Positions 1 through 8,450 of a stretch of 64,000 nt of DNA are shown piece by piece; position 1 is the stretch's first letter, and the number at the start of each line of letters is the position of its first letter. Under the pieces are notes generated by a model. It saw only the letters and a program-made list of their open reading frames with translations. It did no database searches and was not told the origin of the DNA. Made by a program: the position numbers and the translations under genes. The stretch lies in the NCBI GenBank assembly GCA_027493445.1, contig JAOSKU010000001.1:1104501-1168500 (forward strand), in the 5' to 3' direction. The DNA comes from Thermoleophilia bacterium. Lineage in GTDB: Bacteria; Actinomycetota; Thermoleophilia; RBG-16-64-13.

Positions 1-87
1 GTGTCGCAAGGCTGCCTTCCCGGCCTCTTCCGCCCGAGGTTGATGCTCCGTGGCCCGGAAGAGCGACCCGAGCCCGCTGTTCTTCAT
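1..87 (-). CDS. Partial CDS downstream of parA, N-terminal 29 codons only
   Basis: An ATG at 87 opens a frame that stays open to the window edge, so only the first 29 codons are present. It begins one base after the parA stop, and the purine-rich end of parA (GGAAAG) can serve as its ribosome binding site. The start reads MKNSGLGSLF, followed by a polar, charged stretch. Position directly behind parA would fit ParB, whose N-terminus often has a short GLG motif, but 29 residues cannot establish this. Annotated as a probable parA-operon gene of unknown product. Confidence 0.5.
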   Translation of the reverse strand, partial: MKNSGLGSLFRATEHQPRAEEAGKAALRH

Positions 88-88
88 G

Positions 89-847
89 CTAGATTTTCTT
101 TCCATTCAGCACCTCTCTGGCCAGCGAGCGGTAGGCTTCTGCGGCGTCACTGTGCGGGGCGTATTTCAAGACCGAGGACCCCTGTACAGGTGCTTCGGCG
201 AACTTGATCGTCTTCCTGACCACGGTGTCGAACACCAGGTCGCCGAAACTGGTGCGTAGAATCTCTACCGCCTCGCCGCCGTGGAGTGTCCGGGAATCGA
301 AAAGGGTGGGCAGGATCCCGGCGATGTGGACCTTGGAGTTCAGGTTCTCGCGCACCAGCTCCAGCGTACGCTCCAGCTGGGCGAGACCCCGGAGCGAGAG
401 GTACTCGCACTGCACGGGTACGATGACGGCGTCGGCTGCAGTCAAGGCGTTGATGGTCAGGAGCCCCAGGGATGGCGGGGAGTCGATGAAAACGTAGTCA
501 TAACGGTCGCGCACGCCCAGGAGCGCCTTGCTGAGAGCCCGCTCCCGACCTATGACCGAGGCCAGGGCCAGCTCCGCCCCGGCAAGCTCGATGCTGGACA
601 CCGCCAGGTCGATCTCCCGCGGGTGGATGACCTGCTCGATCTCCATCCCCTGGACGAGCACGTTGAACATGCTCGGATAGGTCTCGTCAGGATCGAGCCC
701 CTGGCTCATGGTCAGGTTGCCCTGGGGATCCATGTCGACGCCCAGCACCCGGTATCCGAGCTCGGTGAGCGCCACGCCCAGATTGAGGGTCGAGGTAGTT
801 TTGGCCACCCCTCCCTTTTGATTCGCGAGGGCAACAACCCGCGCCAA
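89..847 (-). CDS. parA: ParA/Soj-type partitioning ATPase
   Basis: 252 residues, the usual length for chromosomal ParA/Soj. The deviant Walker A motif KGGVAKTT lies near residue 11, followed by the Walker A' region VDMDPQGNLT and the Walker B region FIDSPPSLG. ParA proteins bind ATP, dimerise on nonspecific DNA and work with ParB at parS to segregate the replication origin. The start is TTG at 847, matching the family N-terminus, with GGAGGAG upstream at a slightly long distance. A truncated gene follows one base downstream. No parS-like site was seen in the short stretch available. A plasmid or orphan ParA/MinD-like role is less likely given the canonical length and motifs. Confidence 0.9.
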   Translation of the reverse strand: MARVVALANQKGGVAKTTSTLNLGVALTELGYRVLGVDMDPQGNLTMSQGLDPDETYPSMFNVLVQGMEIEQVIHPREIDLAVSSIELAGAELALASVIGRERALSKALLGVRDRYDYVFIDSPPSLGLLTINALTAADAVIVPVQCEYLSLRGLAQLERTLELVRENLNSKVHIAGILPTLFDSRTLHGGEAVEILRTSFGDLVFDTVVRKTIKFAEAPVQGSSVLKYAPHSDAAEAYRSLAREVLNGKKI

Positions 848-969
848 AGGACGTCACTCTCCTCCCGCGCCGCTGAGGCGCACGCCGTTCAGGCCAAGTA
901 TACGTTTTCTACGTGTTCGGGCCAAACGGCAGGAATCCTTGCATGCAGCCCGGTGGAAGTCCGTATCAC

Positions 970-1085
970 CCGCGACGGCGAGTCCCTCGGTCGCGTCCGT
1001 AGCTCTCTCCCTGCGTCCTTGCCTCGCCCGCACCCAGCGCACCCTGACGGCGAGGCGTCATTCCGAGCCGAGCTTCTGGAGCTCG
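970..1085. repeat. Dispersed palindromic repeat, copy A (partial)
   Basis: This copy shares the family core (CTCGGTCGCGTCCGTAGC, then CTGCGTCCTTGCCTCGCCC) and the outer arm CCGAGC..GGAGCTC with copies near 52.5 kb. It overlaps the 3' end of the radical SAM gene. The last codons and stop of that gene (GGC TCG GAA TGA) lie inside the repeat arm. Left arm not clearly preserved. Confidence 0.7.
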
Positions 1086-2458
1086 GCGGGGCCCGAACGC
1101 GTCCCTGTGAACGCCCGCAACTCCCGCAGATAGGCCATGTTGTCGGGTACGCGCTCCCAGCCGCGCGTGAGAAGGAAGCCCTCCAGACGGTGCTTGGGGT
1201 TGGGTGGTAGCCGGTTCAGCCGATAGAAGCGGCGGTGAGCTCCCATGGTGGCCTGCTGGAGCTCCCACGGGGTCATCTTCTTGGGCCAAAACACCACATG
1301 GTGGCCGTCGTAGAGGCTCCAGTTGTTGGTGAAAATCCGCCCTTCTCGCCGGAGCTTGTCCGTTTGTCGGGTCCCCGGTAAGGGGGTCAGGATCAGGAAC
1401 TGAGCGGAGCTGATGTCCGTGGCGATGGCAAAGTCGACGGTGTTATCGATCGATTCGAGCGTGTCGGTGTCGGACCCGAATACGAACATGCCGTGGGTCT
1501 TAATGCCGTATGCGTGCAGCGCCTCAAGACCTCCCCGGATGTCATCGAGGCTCTGCCGCTTGTTGAACGCGGCCAGCGTCTCGGGGTTCGCCGACTCCAG
1601 ACCCAGGTAGACCAGGTAGCAGCCGGCTTCGGTGAGCAGCTTCAGCAGGTCGTGGTCAACCCGGCCGCCCTTGTAGACGGAGTCCACGCGGATCTGGGCC
1701 GAGAAGGGCACCTGCAGGCCCTCGCGGATCATCCGAGCCAGCAAGGCCTTGGTGCGCCTCTTCGACAGCATGAAGTTGTCATCGTAGAAGAAGATGCTCT
1801 TCGGGTTTTCGGCCTTGAGCGCGCGCACCACCTTCTCCTCCGGATCGGTGCGCACTCGCCGGCCGAACATCATGATCACAGAGCAGAACTCGCAATCGTG
1901 CGGGCAGCCGCGTGAAGTCAGGAAGGGGGTGGGGTTGATCTTCTCGCGGAAGTCCACCAGATCCAGATCGGGTACCGGCAAGGCGTCCAGCGAGTCCAGC
2001 AACGGCCGGGGGGAATTGTGCACCACGGTCCCATCGGGGGCCCGGTACGACAATCCCAGGATGGAATCCAGGGGCCGCCCCTTCTCCAGGTGCTCGAGGA
2101 GCTCAAAGAGGGCCTCCTCTCCCTCGCCGCGCACGACATAGTCGCAGAACTCCAGAGCCTCGTCGGGCTCGAAGGTCACATGCGGTCCCCCCATCACCAC
2201 CGGGACTCCTGCCTGCCGGGCGCGCTCCGCGTAGCGGTAGGCCTTCATCGACGTAGATGTGATGGTGGAGATGCCCACCAGATCGCTGGTGAGGACGCGG
2301 GGCCAGTCGACCTCCCCCAATGTCTCGACGTGCACCCGCACATCGTGTCCCCGGTCGCGGGCCATGGCCCCGAGGAGGGGGAGCCCGAGCCGCACCTGCT
2401 TGACGAAACTGTATATGTGAAACCCAGGAGGCGCCGGCTCAACCAGCGAGATCTTCAC
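1058..2458 (-). CDS. B12-binding-domain radical SAM protein
   Basis: 466 residues. The N-terminal ~150 residues look like a cobalamin-binding Rossmann domain (MKISLVEPAPPG start, LVGISTITSTS, VVMGGPHVTFEPDEAL, VVRGEGEEAL). The radical SAM core follows with the cluster motif RGCPHDCEFC near residue 190, and later YLGLESANPETL and GMFVFGSDTDT. This is the architecture of BchE/HpnP/HpnJ-like and related methylase or cyclase families, which use a 4Fe-4S cluster and S-adenosylmethionine, often with cobalamin. The substrate cannot be told from sequence. The start is ATG at 2458. The stop codon lies within dispersed repeat copy A, so the last few residues are repeat-encoded. It stands alone between parA and the LarA-like gene. 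Confidence 0.85.
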   Translation of the reverse strand: MKISLVEPAPPGFHIYSFVKQVRLGLPLLGAMARDRGHDVRVHVETLGEVDWPRVLTSDLVGISTITSTSMKAYRYAERARQAGVPVVMGGPHVTFEPDEALEFCDYVVRGEGEEALFELLEHLEKGRPLDSILGLSYRAPDGTVVHNSPRPLLDSLDALPVPDLDLVDFREKINPTPFLTSRGCPHDCEFCSVIMMFGRRVRTDPEEKVVRALKAENPKSIFFYDDNFMLSKRRTKALLARMIREGLQVPFSAQIRVDSVYKGGRVDHDLLKLLTEAGCYLVYLGLESANPETLAAFNKRQSLDDIRGGLEALHAYGIKTHGMFVFGSDTDTLESIDNTVDFAIATDISSAQFLILTPLPGTRQTDKLRREGRIFTNNWSLYDGHHVVFWPKKMTPWELQQATMGAHRRFYRLNRLPPNPKHRLEGFLLTRGWERVPDNMAYLRELRAFTGTRSGPAELQKLGSE

Positions 2459-2490
2459 ATTCTACCCCCGGTCGGATAGAGCTCACCCCG

Positions 2491-4059
2491 TCACGATACG
2501 CCGGGAGACCCCGCACGACAACCCTTGACCCCATCGGAACCGGCCACATCGACGGTGAAGGCCGGGGGGATGGTCTGCACGACCACCGTGGCGTCGCTCC
2601 CCAGGCTCTCGCGGGCCATACGCACCGCGGTCGCCGCGTCGGGGGCGGCCTCGAACCCCATCCGCCGGACCACCTCGACCTCGACCGCACCCGCCGCCAC
2701 CACGGTCCCCACATGCTGGAGCGCCCGAGTCATCCAGTACCAGGCGAAAAAGGGGTGCGCCGGGTGGTAGGCGTAGGCGAAGCGGTAGGCATCCACCAAC
2801 GCCCGGTCGGCCAGGAACGAAGGCTCGTGCTCCCGCTCCATCTGCCGAGCGTCGCGGGTCAGCGGCAGCACGTCGTCCCAGAAACGCTTGTACGAAGGAT
2901 GATGTCGAGGATGGAAGCCCGGCCTGAACGGGTTGACCAGCACCACCCAGCCGCCAGGACGCACGAGAGGGCGGCCCCGGCCGAACTGGAATGCGTATCC
3001 CAGTCCCAGGTTGGCCGCCAGTACGGGGTTCATGTCTGAGTGGACCGCGTACGGGCTCTGGTCAGGCAGCCCCAACACCAGGATGTCGGCCTGCTCGTCG
3101 ACCCGGGCCCGCGCCCCGCGCAGGCGCTCGCGAGCGGCCGCATGCACCGGCTCCACCGCCCCCGCCCAAACCCCGGCCGCCTGGTAGAAACCGCGCATGG
3201 CCCGGCGGGCTCTCTGCCGGACCCGGCACGGAAGACGGCACGCAGGCCGCAGCGGCCAGGGCAGTCCGGCCCGGTGAACATCGAGCAAGCGCCAGGGCCC
3301 GGCCCATAAGCGGTTGTTCATTACCGTTTCCACCTGGAACACCGGCACCCGGGCACCAATGTGCCGCCCGATCTCCCACAGCTGGTGGTGCATGCGCGAG
3401 CACTCAGGATCCATCAGGGGGCTGGCCGCCTGCACGGCACCGGCGTGATGCTGGACGATGGAACGGTAGGTAGAAAGCCCGCAGGACAGCGACTTGTGAC
3501 CTCCGTTCATCTCGGTCCAGGGCACCCCCACATAGACCACCAGGTCAGCCTCAGCCACGTGACGGCTCACCTCGACCAGCAGGCCCGAGGGGGTGCGTCC
3601 CAGGCAGACGCTACCCTCTGGATCCTCGGCATCGTAGCAGAGTAGCCTGTCGCCTACGCCGTCGGCCAGCCGGCGACCCACCAGCGACAGCAGCTCGCGC
3701 CGCGTCCACTGCCGGTGGAGTCCGTTCGCGCATACCAAGTTGAGCTCGCGGTCGCGGACGCCCGCGGCCCGCAGGCGGCCCACCACCCGTTCGAGCACCA
3801 CCCGCCGCGGGTCGAACAGGGGCGGCGGCAGAGGCAGACAGGGATCGTCGAAGGCCACCGTCACGCGCGCGCCCCGGCCCGCCAGGCGCTCGAGAGGGGG
3901 CATGCCGAGCGGCATAGACAGGGAAGCCTCGACTGCCGCAGGGAAGTCGGACAAGGGCTCCAGGGGAGGGGGCGGGTCAACACGCTCGACCGGTCCGGGC
4001 AGGCGGACCTCGACCAGGTCGTCCCCGGCCATGAGCACCAAGCGAGGCTCGTGGGTCAC
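2491..4059 (-). CDS. LarA-like (DUF2088) lactate racemase-family protein
   Basis: 522 residues from a GTG at 4059 that overlaps the kinase stop as GTGA. The N-terminal half resembles the LarA/DUF2088 domain: a nucleotide-binding-like region (RVTVAFDDPCLPLPPP), ANGLHRQWTRREL with the family histidine, and EMNGGHKSLSCGLSTYRSI in the region that in LarA holds the lysine carrying the nickel-pincer cofactor. LarA interconverts D- and L-lactate, and relatives act on other 2-hydroxyacids. At 522 residues it is longer than typical LarA (~420), with a C-terminal extension I do not recognise. Coupling behind a two-component system is unusual for this family and suggests co-regulation. Substrate unassigned. 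Confidence 0.7.
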   Translation of the reverse strand: MTHEPRLVLMAGDDLVEVRLPGPVERVDPPPPLEPLSDFPAAVEASLSMPLGMPPLERLAGRGARVTVAFDDPCLPLPPPLFDPRRVVLERVVGRLRAAGVRDRELNLVCANGLHRQWTRRELLSLVGRRLADGVGDRLLCYDAEDPEGSVCLGRTPSGLLVEVSRHVAEADLVVYVGVPWTEMNGGHKSLSCGLSTYRSIVQHHAGAVQAASPLMDPECSRMHHQLWEIGRHIGARVPVFQVETVMNNRLWAGPWRLLDVHRAGLPWPLRPACRLPCRVRQRARRAMRGFYQAAGVWAGAVEPVHAAARERLRGARARVDEQADILVLGLPDQSPYAVHSDMNPVLAANLGLGYAFQFGRGRPLVRPGGWVVLVNPFRPGFHPRHHPSYKRFWDDVLPLTRDARQMEREHEPSFLADRALVDAYRFAYAYHPAHPFFAWYWMTRALQHVGTVVAAGAVEVEVVRRMGFEAAPDAATAVRMARESLGSDATVVVQTIPPAFTVDVAGSDGVKGCRAGSPGVS

Positions 4060-5526
4060 GCGTCGCCGCCGGCCGACCGCCGAGGCATGGTCACCCGGAA
4101 GACGGTGCGCCGATCGTCGGGCACGAGCTCCACCGAGCCTCCCAACACCTCGCAGATCTCCTTGACCAGGGACAGTCCCAATCCGGACCCCTCGGTACGC
4201 CGGCTGGAACGGCCCCGGTAGAAGCGTTCGAACAGCCGGCGGCGATCCTCCTCCGTCAAGCGGGTGCCGGCGTTCAAGACCGTGAGCTCGAGTTTGGCCG
4301 CATCCCCGCCCAGGAGCACGTCCACCGAGTCGCCCCCCGTACTGCACAGCGTTGCGCAACAGGTTGCCCACTACCTGGCGGAACATGTCGGCGTCCGTTA
4401 CCAAGATGGTGTCGCCTTCGTGATGCACGATGATGCGACCTGGATCCGCCGAGCCTGCTTCGACCAGGGCTTCCGCTTCCTCATCCACCACTCTGCCCGC
4501 GTCCACCGAGCCCAGGTTCGGCGTGAACTCCCGAGAATCAAAACGGGAGAGGGTCAGCAGCGAGTCGACCAGGCGGCGCAAACGACCGGACTCCCGGTAG
4601 ATGGTGGCCGCGGAGCGCCGCCGCTGGTCGGGAGTGGCCGCCGTACCATCAAGCAGAGCCTGCGAGAAGCCCTGGATGGAGGTCAGCGGTGTGCGCAGCT
4701 CGTGGGCCGCCGAGGCGACGAACCCCCGCAAAGAGGCCTCGCTGCGGAGCACCTCCCGGCGCATGTGCTCCAGGCTCGCCGCCAGCTCGTAGACCTCACC
4801 CGGATACTCGCCGGCGACCGGCTCCGCGTGCGTGCCGGCAGCCATGCTCCTGGCGGAGGCAGAAAGACGTCTCAGCGGTCGGGAGATCCACGCTCCCAGA
4901 CCAAGCCCCACCAGCACGGCCAACCCCACGCCCAGGACCCCAGAGAGCAGGAGCACGCCCAGCAACCCCCTGCGATCGGACACGGCGACGGAGGTGGGTA
5001 GGGTCAGCACTACCAGCACCGTGCCTTCGGCGCCCAGGTCCGCCGGGGCGACCGCCACGATCAGGCGGGTATCCCCCTGTTGCCGGTAGGTGGTCGCCGC
5101 GGGGGCCTTTTCGGCCAGCCGGTTGACCTCTGGAAGCAGCTGGGTCGCCAGCTCGCCCTGCGTCCTCGGAGGGCCCGAGGCCGCCAAGACGCTGTCCCCG
5201 CGGAAGATGGTGATGCCCGCTCCCTGAGGGAGCACCTGCACATCGACCTGAAGGAAGGCCTGTAGAACGCCCCGGGCTCCCACCGGACGGAACTGCACCT
5301 GGCTCCACACAACCGAGACCTGGTTGGCGACCTCGATCGTGTGCGCCAGCATCTGCTCCTGCTTCTGGCGCAGGACGTAGCTCCCCAGAAAACCATAGAA
5401 GAGAGTGCCCACGGCCAGCAAGGTCAGCACCGAGACCCCGACCAGGGCCAGGGTGACCCGGCGCCCGATGGATCCACCGGAAGGCTGAGGCCCGGCGGGC
5501 TCCGCGGTCCCGGAGGGAGCGGTCAT
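4056..5526 (-). CDS. Membrane sensor histidine kinase (apparent frameshift at 4333-4338)
   Basis: Restored length 489 residues. Order: TM helix near residue 30 (VTLALVGVSVLTLLAVG), extracytoplasmic sensor region, second TM (VLLLSGVLGVGLAVL), HAMP linker, HisKA with phospho-accepting His in SAAHELRTPLTSIQG, N-box NLLRNAVQ, then the G2 box GSGLGLSLVKEI in another frame. The reading frame breaks in a run of six G (C on the + strand, 4333-4338). Removing one G joins QYGG directly to DSVDVLLGG and restores a normal HATPase_c domain. Uncorrected, translation would run on into the LarA-like gene and lose the ATP-binding half. Its start overlaps the response regulator stop as ATGA. Signal unknown. 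Confidence 0.85.
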
Positions 5527-6314
5527 CCCGGAGGGCTTCCCGGCCCGGTATCGGATGACGGGCCGTCACCCCCGGGGCGGGCAGCCGGATCGGCCCGATA
5601 ACCCAGCCCCCACACCGTCTGGATGATCACAGCCCACGGACCGAGCTTCTTGCGTAGCTGCCGGATGTGCACATCGACCGTGCGGGCGTCGCCGTAGAAC
5701 GTGTAGCCCCACACCTCTTCGAGCAGCCTCTCGCGGGAGAGGGCGATCCCTCGGTTGACGAGCAGGTAGTGGAGAAGGTCGAACTCCCGGGGGGTCAGGT
5801 CGACCTGCACATCCTCCACCTTGACGATCCGCTCACTGGGCAAGAGACGCACCTCGCCCAGCACCTGTACGGCCGGCTCGGCGCCCGAGCCCACGCGGCG
5901 CAGCACCGCCCGCACGCGGGCCACAAGCTCTCCGGGGTTGAAGGGCTTGGTCATGTAATCGTCGGCCCCCAGCTCGAGGCCCAGGATCTTGTCCTGGTCG
6001 GCATCCTTGGCCGTCAGCACGATCACCGGAATCTCGGAGTCACGTCTGAGCTGCCGGAGGAAGTCAAGACCGGAGCCATCGGGCAGCATGAGGTCGAGCA
6101 CCACCAGCAGCGGAAGGTGGGACGCGACCAGCTCCGTGGCGCCGGCCACCGACGCGGCCGCCGCGACCGCATATCCCTCGCGAGCGAGGTAGAGCTGCAG
6201 GAGCTCCGAGATCGAGGGGTCGTCCTCAACCACCAGGATGGTGCCGAGCTCGCCTTCCCGTCTGGACGTCACTGCCTCCTCCCATCGCCGGTCGGCTTCT
6301 TCGCGAGTGTCCAT
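5523..6314 (-). CDS. OmpR/PhoB-family response regulator
   Basis: 263 residues. Receiver domain with the acidic pair in ILVVEDDPSI, the phospho-acceptor Asp in VVLDLMLPDGSG and the conserved Lys in VLTAKDADQD. The C-terminal winged helix contains LTPREFDLLHYLL and DARTVDVHIRQLRKKLG, typical of OmpR/PhoB DNA-binding domains. About 20 residues precede the receiver; an alternative internal start would shorten this tail. ATG at 6314 has only a weak ribosome site. First gene of a leftward operon with the sensor kinase and LarA-like gene, all overlapping by four bases, so these three are probably translated together. Confidence 0.93.
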   Translation of the reverse strand: MDTREEADRRWEEAVTSRREGELGTILVVEDDPSISELLQLYLAREGYAVAAAASVAGATELVASHLPLLVVLDLMLPDGSGLDFLRQLRRDSEIPVIVLTAKDADQDKILGLELGADDYMTKPFNPGELVARVRAVLRRVGSGAEPAVQVLGEVRLLPSERIVKVEDVQVDLTPREFDLLHYLLVNRGIALSRERLLEEVWGYTFYGDARTVDVHIRQLRKKLGPWAVIIQTVWGLGYRADPAARPGGDGPSSDTGPGSPPG

Positions 6315-6384
6315 CGATAGATCTCAGCTTTCATCTTATTCGGCGGAAGGGTGTCCTGGAAGGGGGGCTGCCACCAGAGAGGGT

Positions 6385-6410
6385 GGCCCCGCCGGGTGAA
6401 CGGCGGGGCC
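6385..6410. terminator. Hairpin terminator, 10-bp perfect stem
   Basis: GGCCCCGCCG and CGGCGGGGCC form a perfect stem around a six-base loop. It lies between the end of the Spy-like gene and the start of the response regulator, where a terminator for the former is expected. No T-run follows, so efficiency is uncertain. Confidence 0.6.
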
Positions 6411-6469
6411 GATGCGAGGGAGGGGAACAAGATAGGAGGTCGATCCCCGGGCAGGGTGCGGGCACCCGC

Positions 6470-6970
6470 CTACTGCACAGATGTGGCCGTTGTGCCGGTG
6501 GTGTCGGTCGAAGTACCCGGGAAGTACTTGCCCACCAGCTCGCGGAGCTGCGAGGCCGTGCTCTGCAGGGCCTCACGAGCCGCCTGCAATGCCTCCTGCT
6601 GATCCTTGGCCGTGCTCGTCAGCTCGTCGAGCTTCTGCTGGTCGTCGGCGGTCATCTTCTCACGCACCAGTTGGAGGAAGGCATCACGGCGCTCCTCCAT
6701 GGCCGCCTGCCGGTCCGCCCTCTGCTGCTCGAGCTGGGCCTTCTGCTCGTCGGTGAGCTCAAGGCCACCGAAAGGACCGCCCAGCCCCCCGCGGCCGCCG
6801 TGGCCACCGGGGCCGAAGCCCAATCCTTCCATGAATCCTATGGCCGGAAGGGCCGACGTGTCGGCCGACGTGTCGTCGCCGGTCTGCGCCCACGCCACCG
6901 CCCCGAACGCTAGAACCAGGACCAGTGCGGCCACCCCGACCGTCCACTTGTGATGCAACCACCTATTCAT
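6470..6970 (-). CDS. Small secreted Spy/CpxP-like helical protein
   Basis: 166 residues from ATG at 6970, chosen because GAGGAGG lies just upstream and a good signal peptide follows (basic MNRWLHHK, then hydrophobic VGVAALVLVLAFGAVAWA ending in a signal-peptidase-like A-W-A-Q). The mature part has a Gly-rich segment, then a long Gln/Glu/Arg/Ala-rich helical region (LTDEQKAQLEQQRADRQ, QQKLDELTSTAKDQQEAL) and a Thr/Ser-rich tail. The LT-x-EQ-x-x-QL motif is typical of periplasmic Spy/CpxP/ZraP-type proteins, which act as extracytoplasmic chaperones or metal-binding proteins. Family membership is inferred from pattern only. It lies just upstream of the two-component operon, which may regulate it. 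Confidence 0.75.
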   Translation of the reverse strand: MNRWLHHKWTVGVAALVLVLAFGAVAWAQTGDDTSADTSALPAIGFMEGLGFGPGGHGGRGGLGGPFGGLELTDEQKAQLEQQRADRQAAMEERRDAFLQLVREKMTADDQQKLDELTSTAKDQQEALQAAREALQSTASQLRELVGKYFPGTSTDTTGTTATSVQ

Positions 6971-7090
6971 AGACTGCCCACCTCCTCGGGCCCTCGGGCC
7001 TTCGGTCGTTGAATACGCTCTTAGGGTCCCCCGGCCTTGTGAGCGAAGTATGAGGAAACCCGGAGGATTCGGCGAAAACCAAGTTACAAC

Positions 7091-7178
7091 GCACGACCGC
7101 GGGGATACCTGTACCAGAAGGCCTGGCGCCGCCCAGTGCTGCCCGGCGGCCGGGGTTTCGTTTTTCAACGGGCTCCTA
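7091..7178. repeat. Dispersed palindromic repeat, copy B (one half)
   Basis: This half-copy matches the right arm of the copy near 48.2 kb: GCCGCCCAGTG, then CCCGG.GGC.GGGG, then TTCGTTTTTCAACGG. It occupies much of the leader of gcvT, ending about 25 bases before the gcvT start. I saw no glycine riboswitch aptamer in the same leader. Confidence 0.65.
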
Positions 7179-7202
7179 GGTAGCCCCTTTCCGGAAGGAG
7201 AC

Positions 7203-8326
7203 ATGGTGCCCCACGACAAGAGGACGACCCCGGGCGGGAGCCTCGATCTGAAGCGCCTCCCCCTGCACCAGGAGCACCGCCGGTTGGGAGCGAGACTCGC
7301 TCCCTTCGCCGGCTGGAGCATGCCCCTCGCCTACAGCTCAATCATCGACGAACATCTGCAGGTGCGGCGCGGGGCCGGCCTTTTCGACGTCTCCCACATG
7401 GGGCGCCTGTTCCTGAGCGGGGCGGGGGCCCTCGAGACGATGCAGGGGCTGGTGGCCAGCAACCTGCGGGGACTGGCCGTGGGTGAAGCCCGTTACACGG
7501 TGCTCCTGACTCCCTGGGGAGGTATCCAAGACGACCTCATCGCCTACCGCCGGGAAGACGGCGTGCAGCTGATCGTCAACGCCTCGCGCACAACCGCCGA
7601 CCGAGAGTGGATAGAAAAGCACCTGGTGGGCGACACCACCATCGACGACCTGACCGAGCTGACCACACTCTTCGCTCTCCAGGGACCAGAGGCTCTTGGG
7701 ATCCTCAGTCGGCTGGCCGGTCCGGCGGCCGTCCCCCCCGGGCCATTCACCTTCCTACGGGCCCAGGTGGCCGGAGTGGAGGCCACGGTCATGCGGACTG
7801 GATACACCGGCGAGGAGGGTGTGGAGCTGCTGATCGATCGGGCCGACGCCCTGACCCTGTGGCACGACCTGCTGGCCGCGGACGCCGCCGGCACCGTGGC
7901 CCCCTGCGGGCTCGGAGCGCGCGACACCCTGCGCCTGGAGGCCGCGTTGCTCCTTTACGGACAGGACATGACCAAAAACACCACCCCTTTCGAGGCCCGC
8001 CTGGGCTGGCTCACGGACCTGGAGCGCCCCGACTTCGTGGGCCGCGCGGCTCTGCTCGAAGCCCGGGAGCGGGGCCCCGAGAAGCTGCTGATCGGCCTCT
8101 CCACCTCGGCGCGCACCATCCCGCGCCCGGGGACGAGATCGCCGTGGGTGACCTCGTCGTGGGCAAGGTCACCTCGGGCTCGGTGAGCCCCGTGCTCGGC
8201 CACCCCATCGCCCTGGGCTACGTGCTGCCGCAGTACAGCCAGGTGGGAAGCGAGGTCCTGCTGCTGGTCCGCGACGCCGAGGTGGCGGCCACCATCGTAG
8301 AGCGGCCCTTCTACCGCCGGGGGTGA
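7203..8326 (+). CDS. gcvT: Aminomethyltransferase, glycine cleavage T protein (apparent frameshift at 8129-8132)
   Basis: Restored length 374 residues, normal for GcvT. The start is ATG at 7203, behind GGAAGGAG. T protein takes the aminomethyl group from lipoyl-H protein and yields methylene-tetrahydrofolate and ammonia. Family features include the N-terminal folate-binding region (PFAGWSMPLAY, GLFDVSHMG), RTGYTGEEGVELL and CGLGARDTLRLEAALLLYGQDM. The frame breaks in GGGG at 8129-8132; adding one G joins TIPRPG to DEIAVGDLVVGKVTSG and the conserved C-terminus ending at 8326. Followed 124 bases later by gcvPA; gcvH, usually between them, is absent. Confidence 0.92.
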
Positions 8327-8450
8327 CCCCAGTACCCGCGCAGATGCCCCGCCCCGCGCGCGGCGTGCGGCCGGCCATTCCGAGAGCACAGGCATCAGCC
8401 CCCGGTGAGGGGCCGGCCCTCGACGTCCGTCCCCGCGGAGGAGAAGACGC

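Noticed and set aside
2491..5526. One 1011-codon open frame joining a histidine kinase to a LarA-like protein
   Set aside because: The kinase ATP-binding half continues in another frame and ends at 4056 with a GTGA overlap to the LarA-like start. The fusion only appears because of an extra G in the run at 4333-4338.
6971..7202. Glycine riboswitch upstream of gcvT
   Set aside because: No paired aptamer cores seen; most of the leader is a dispersed repeat half-copy.
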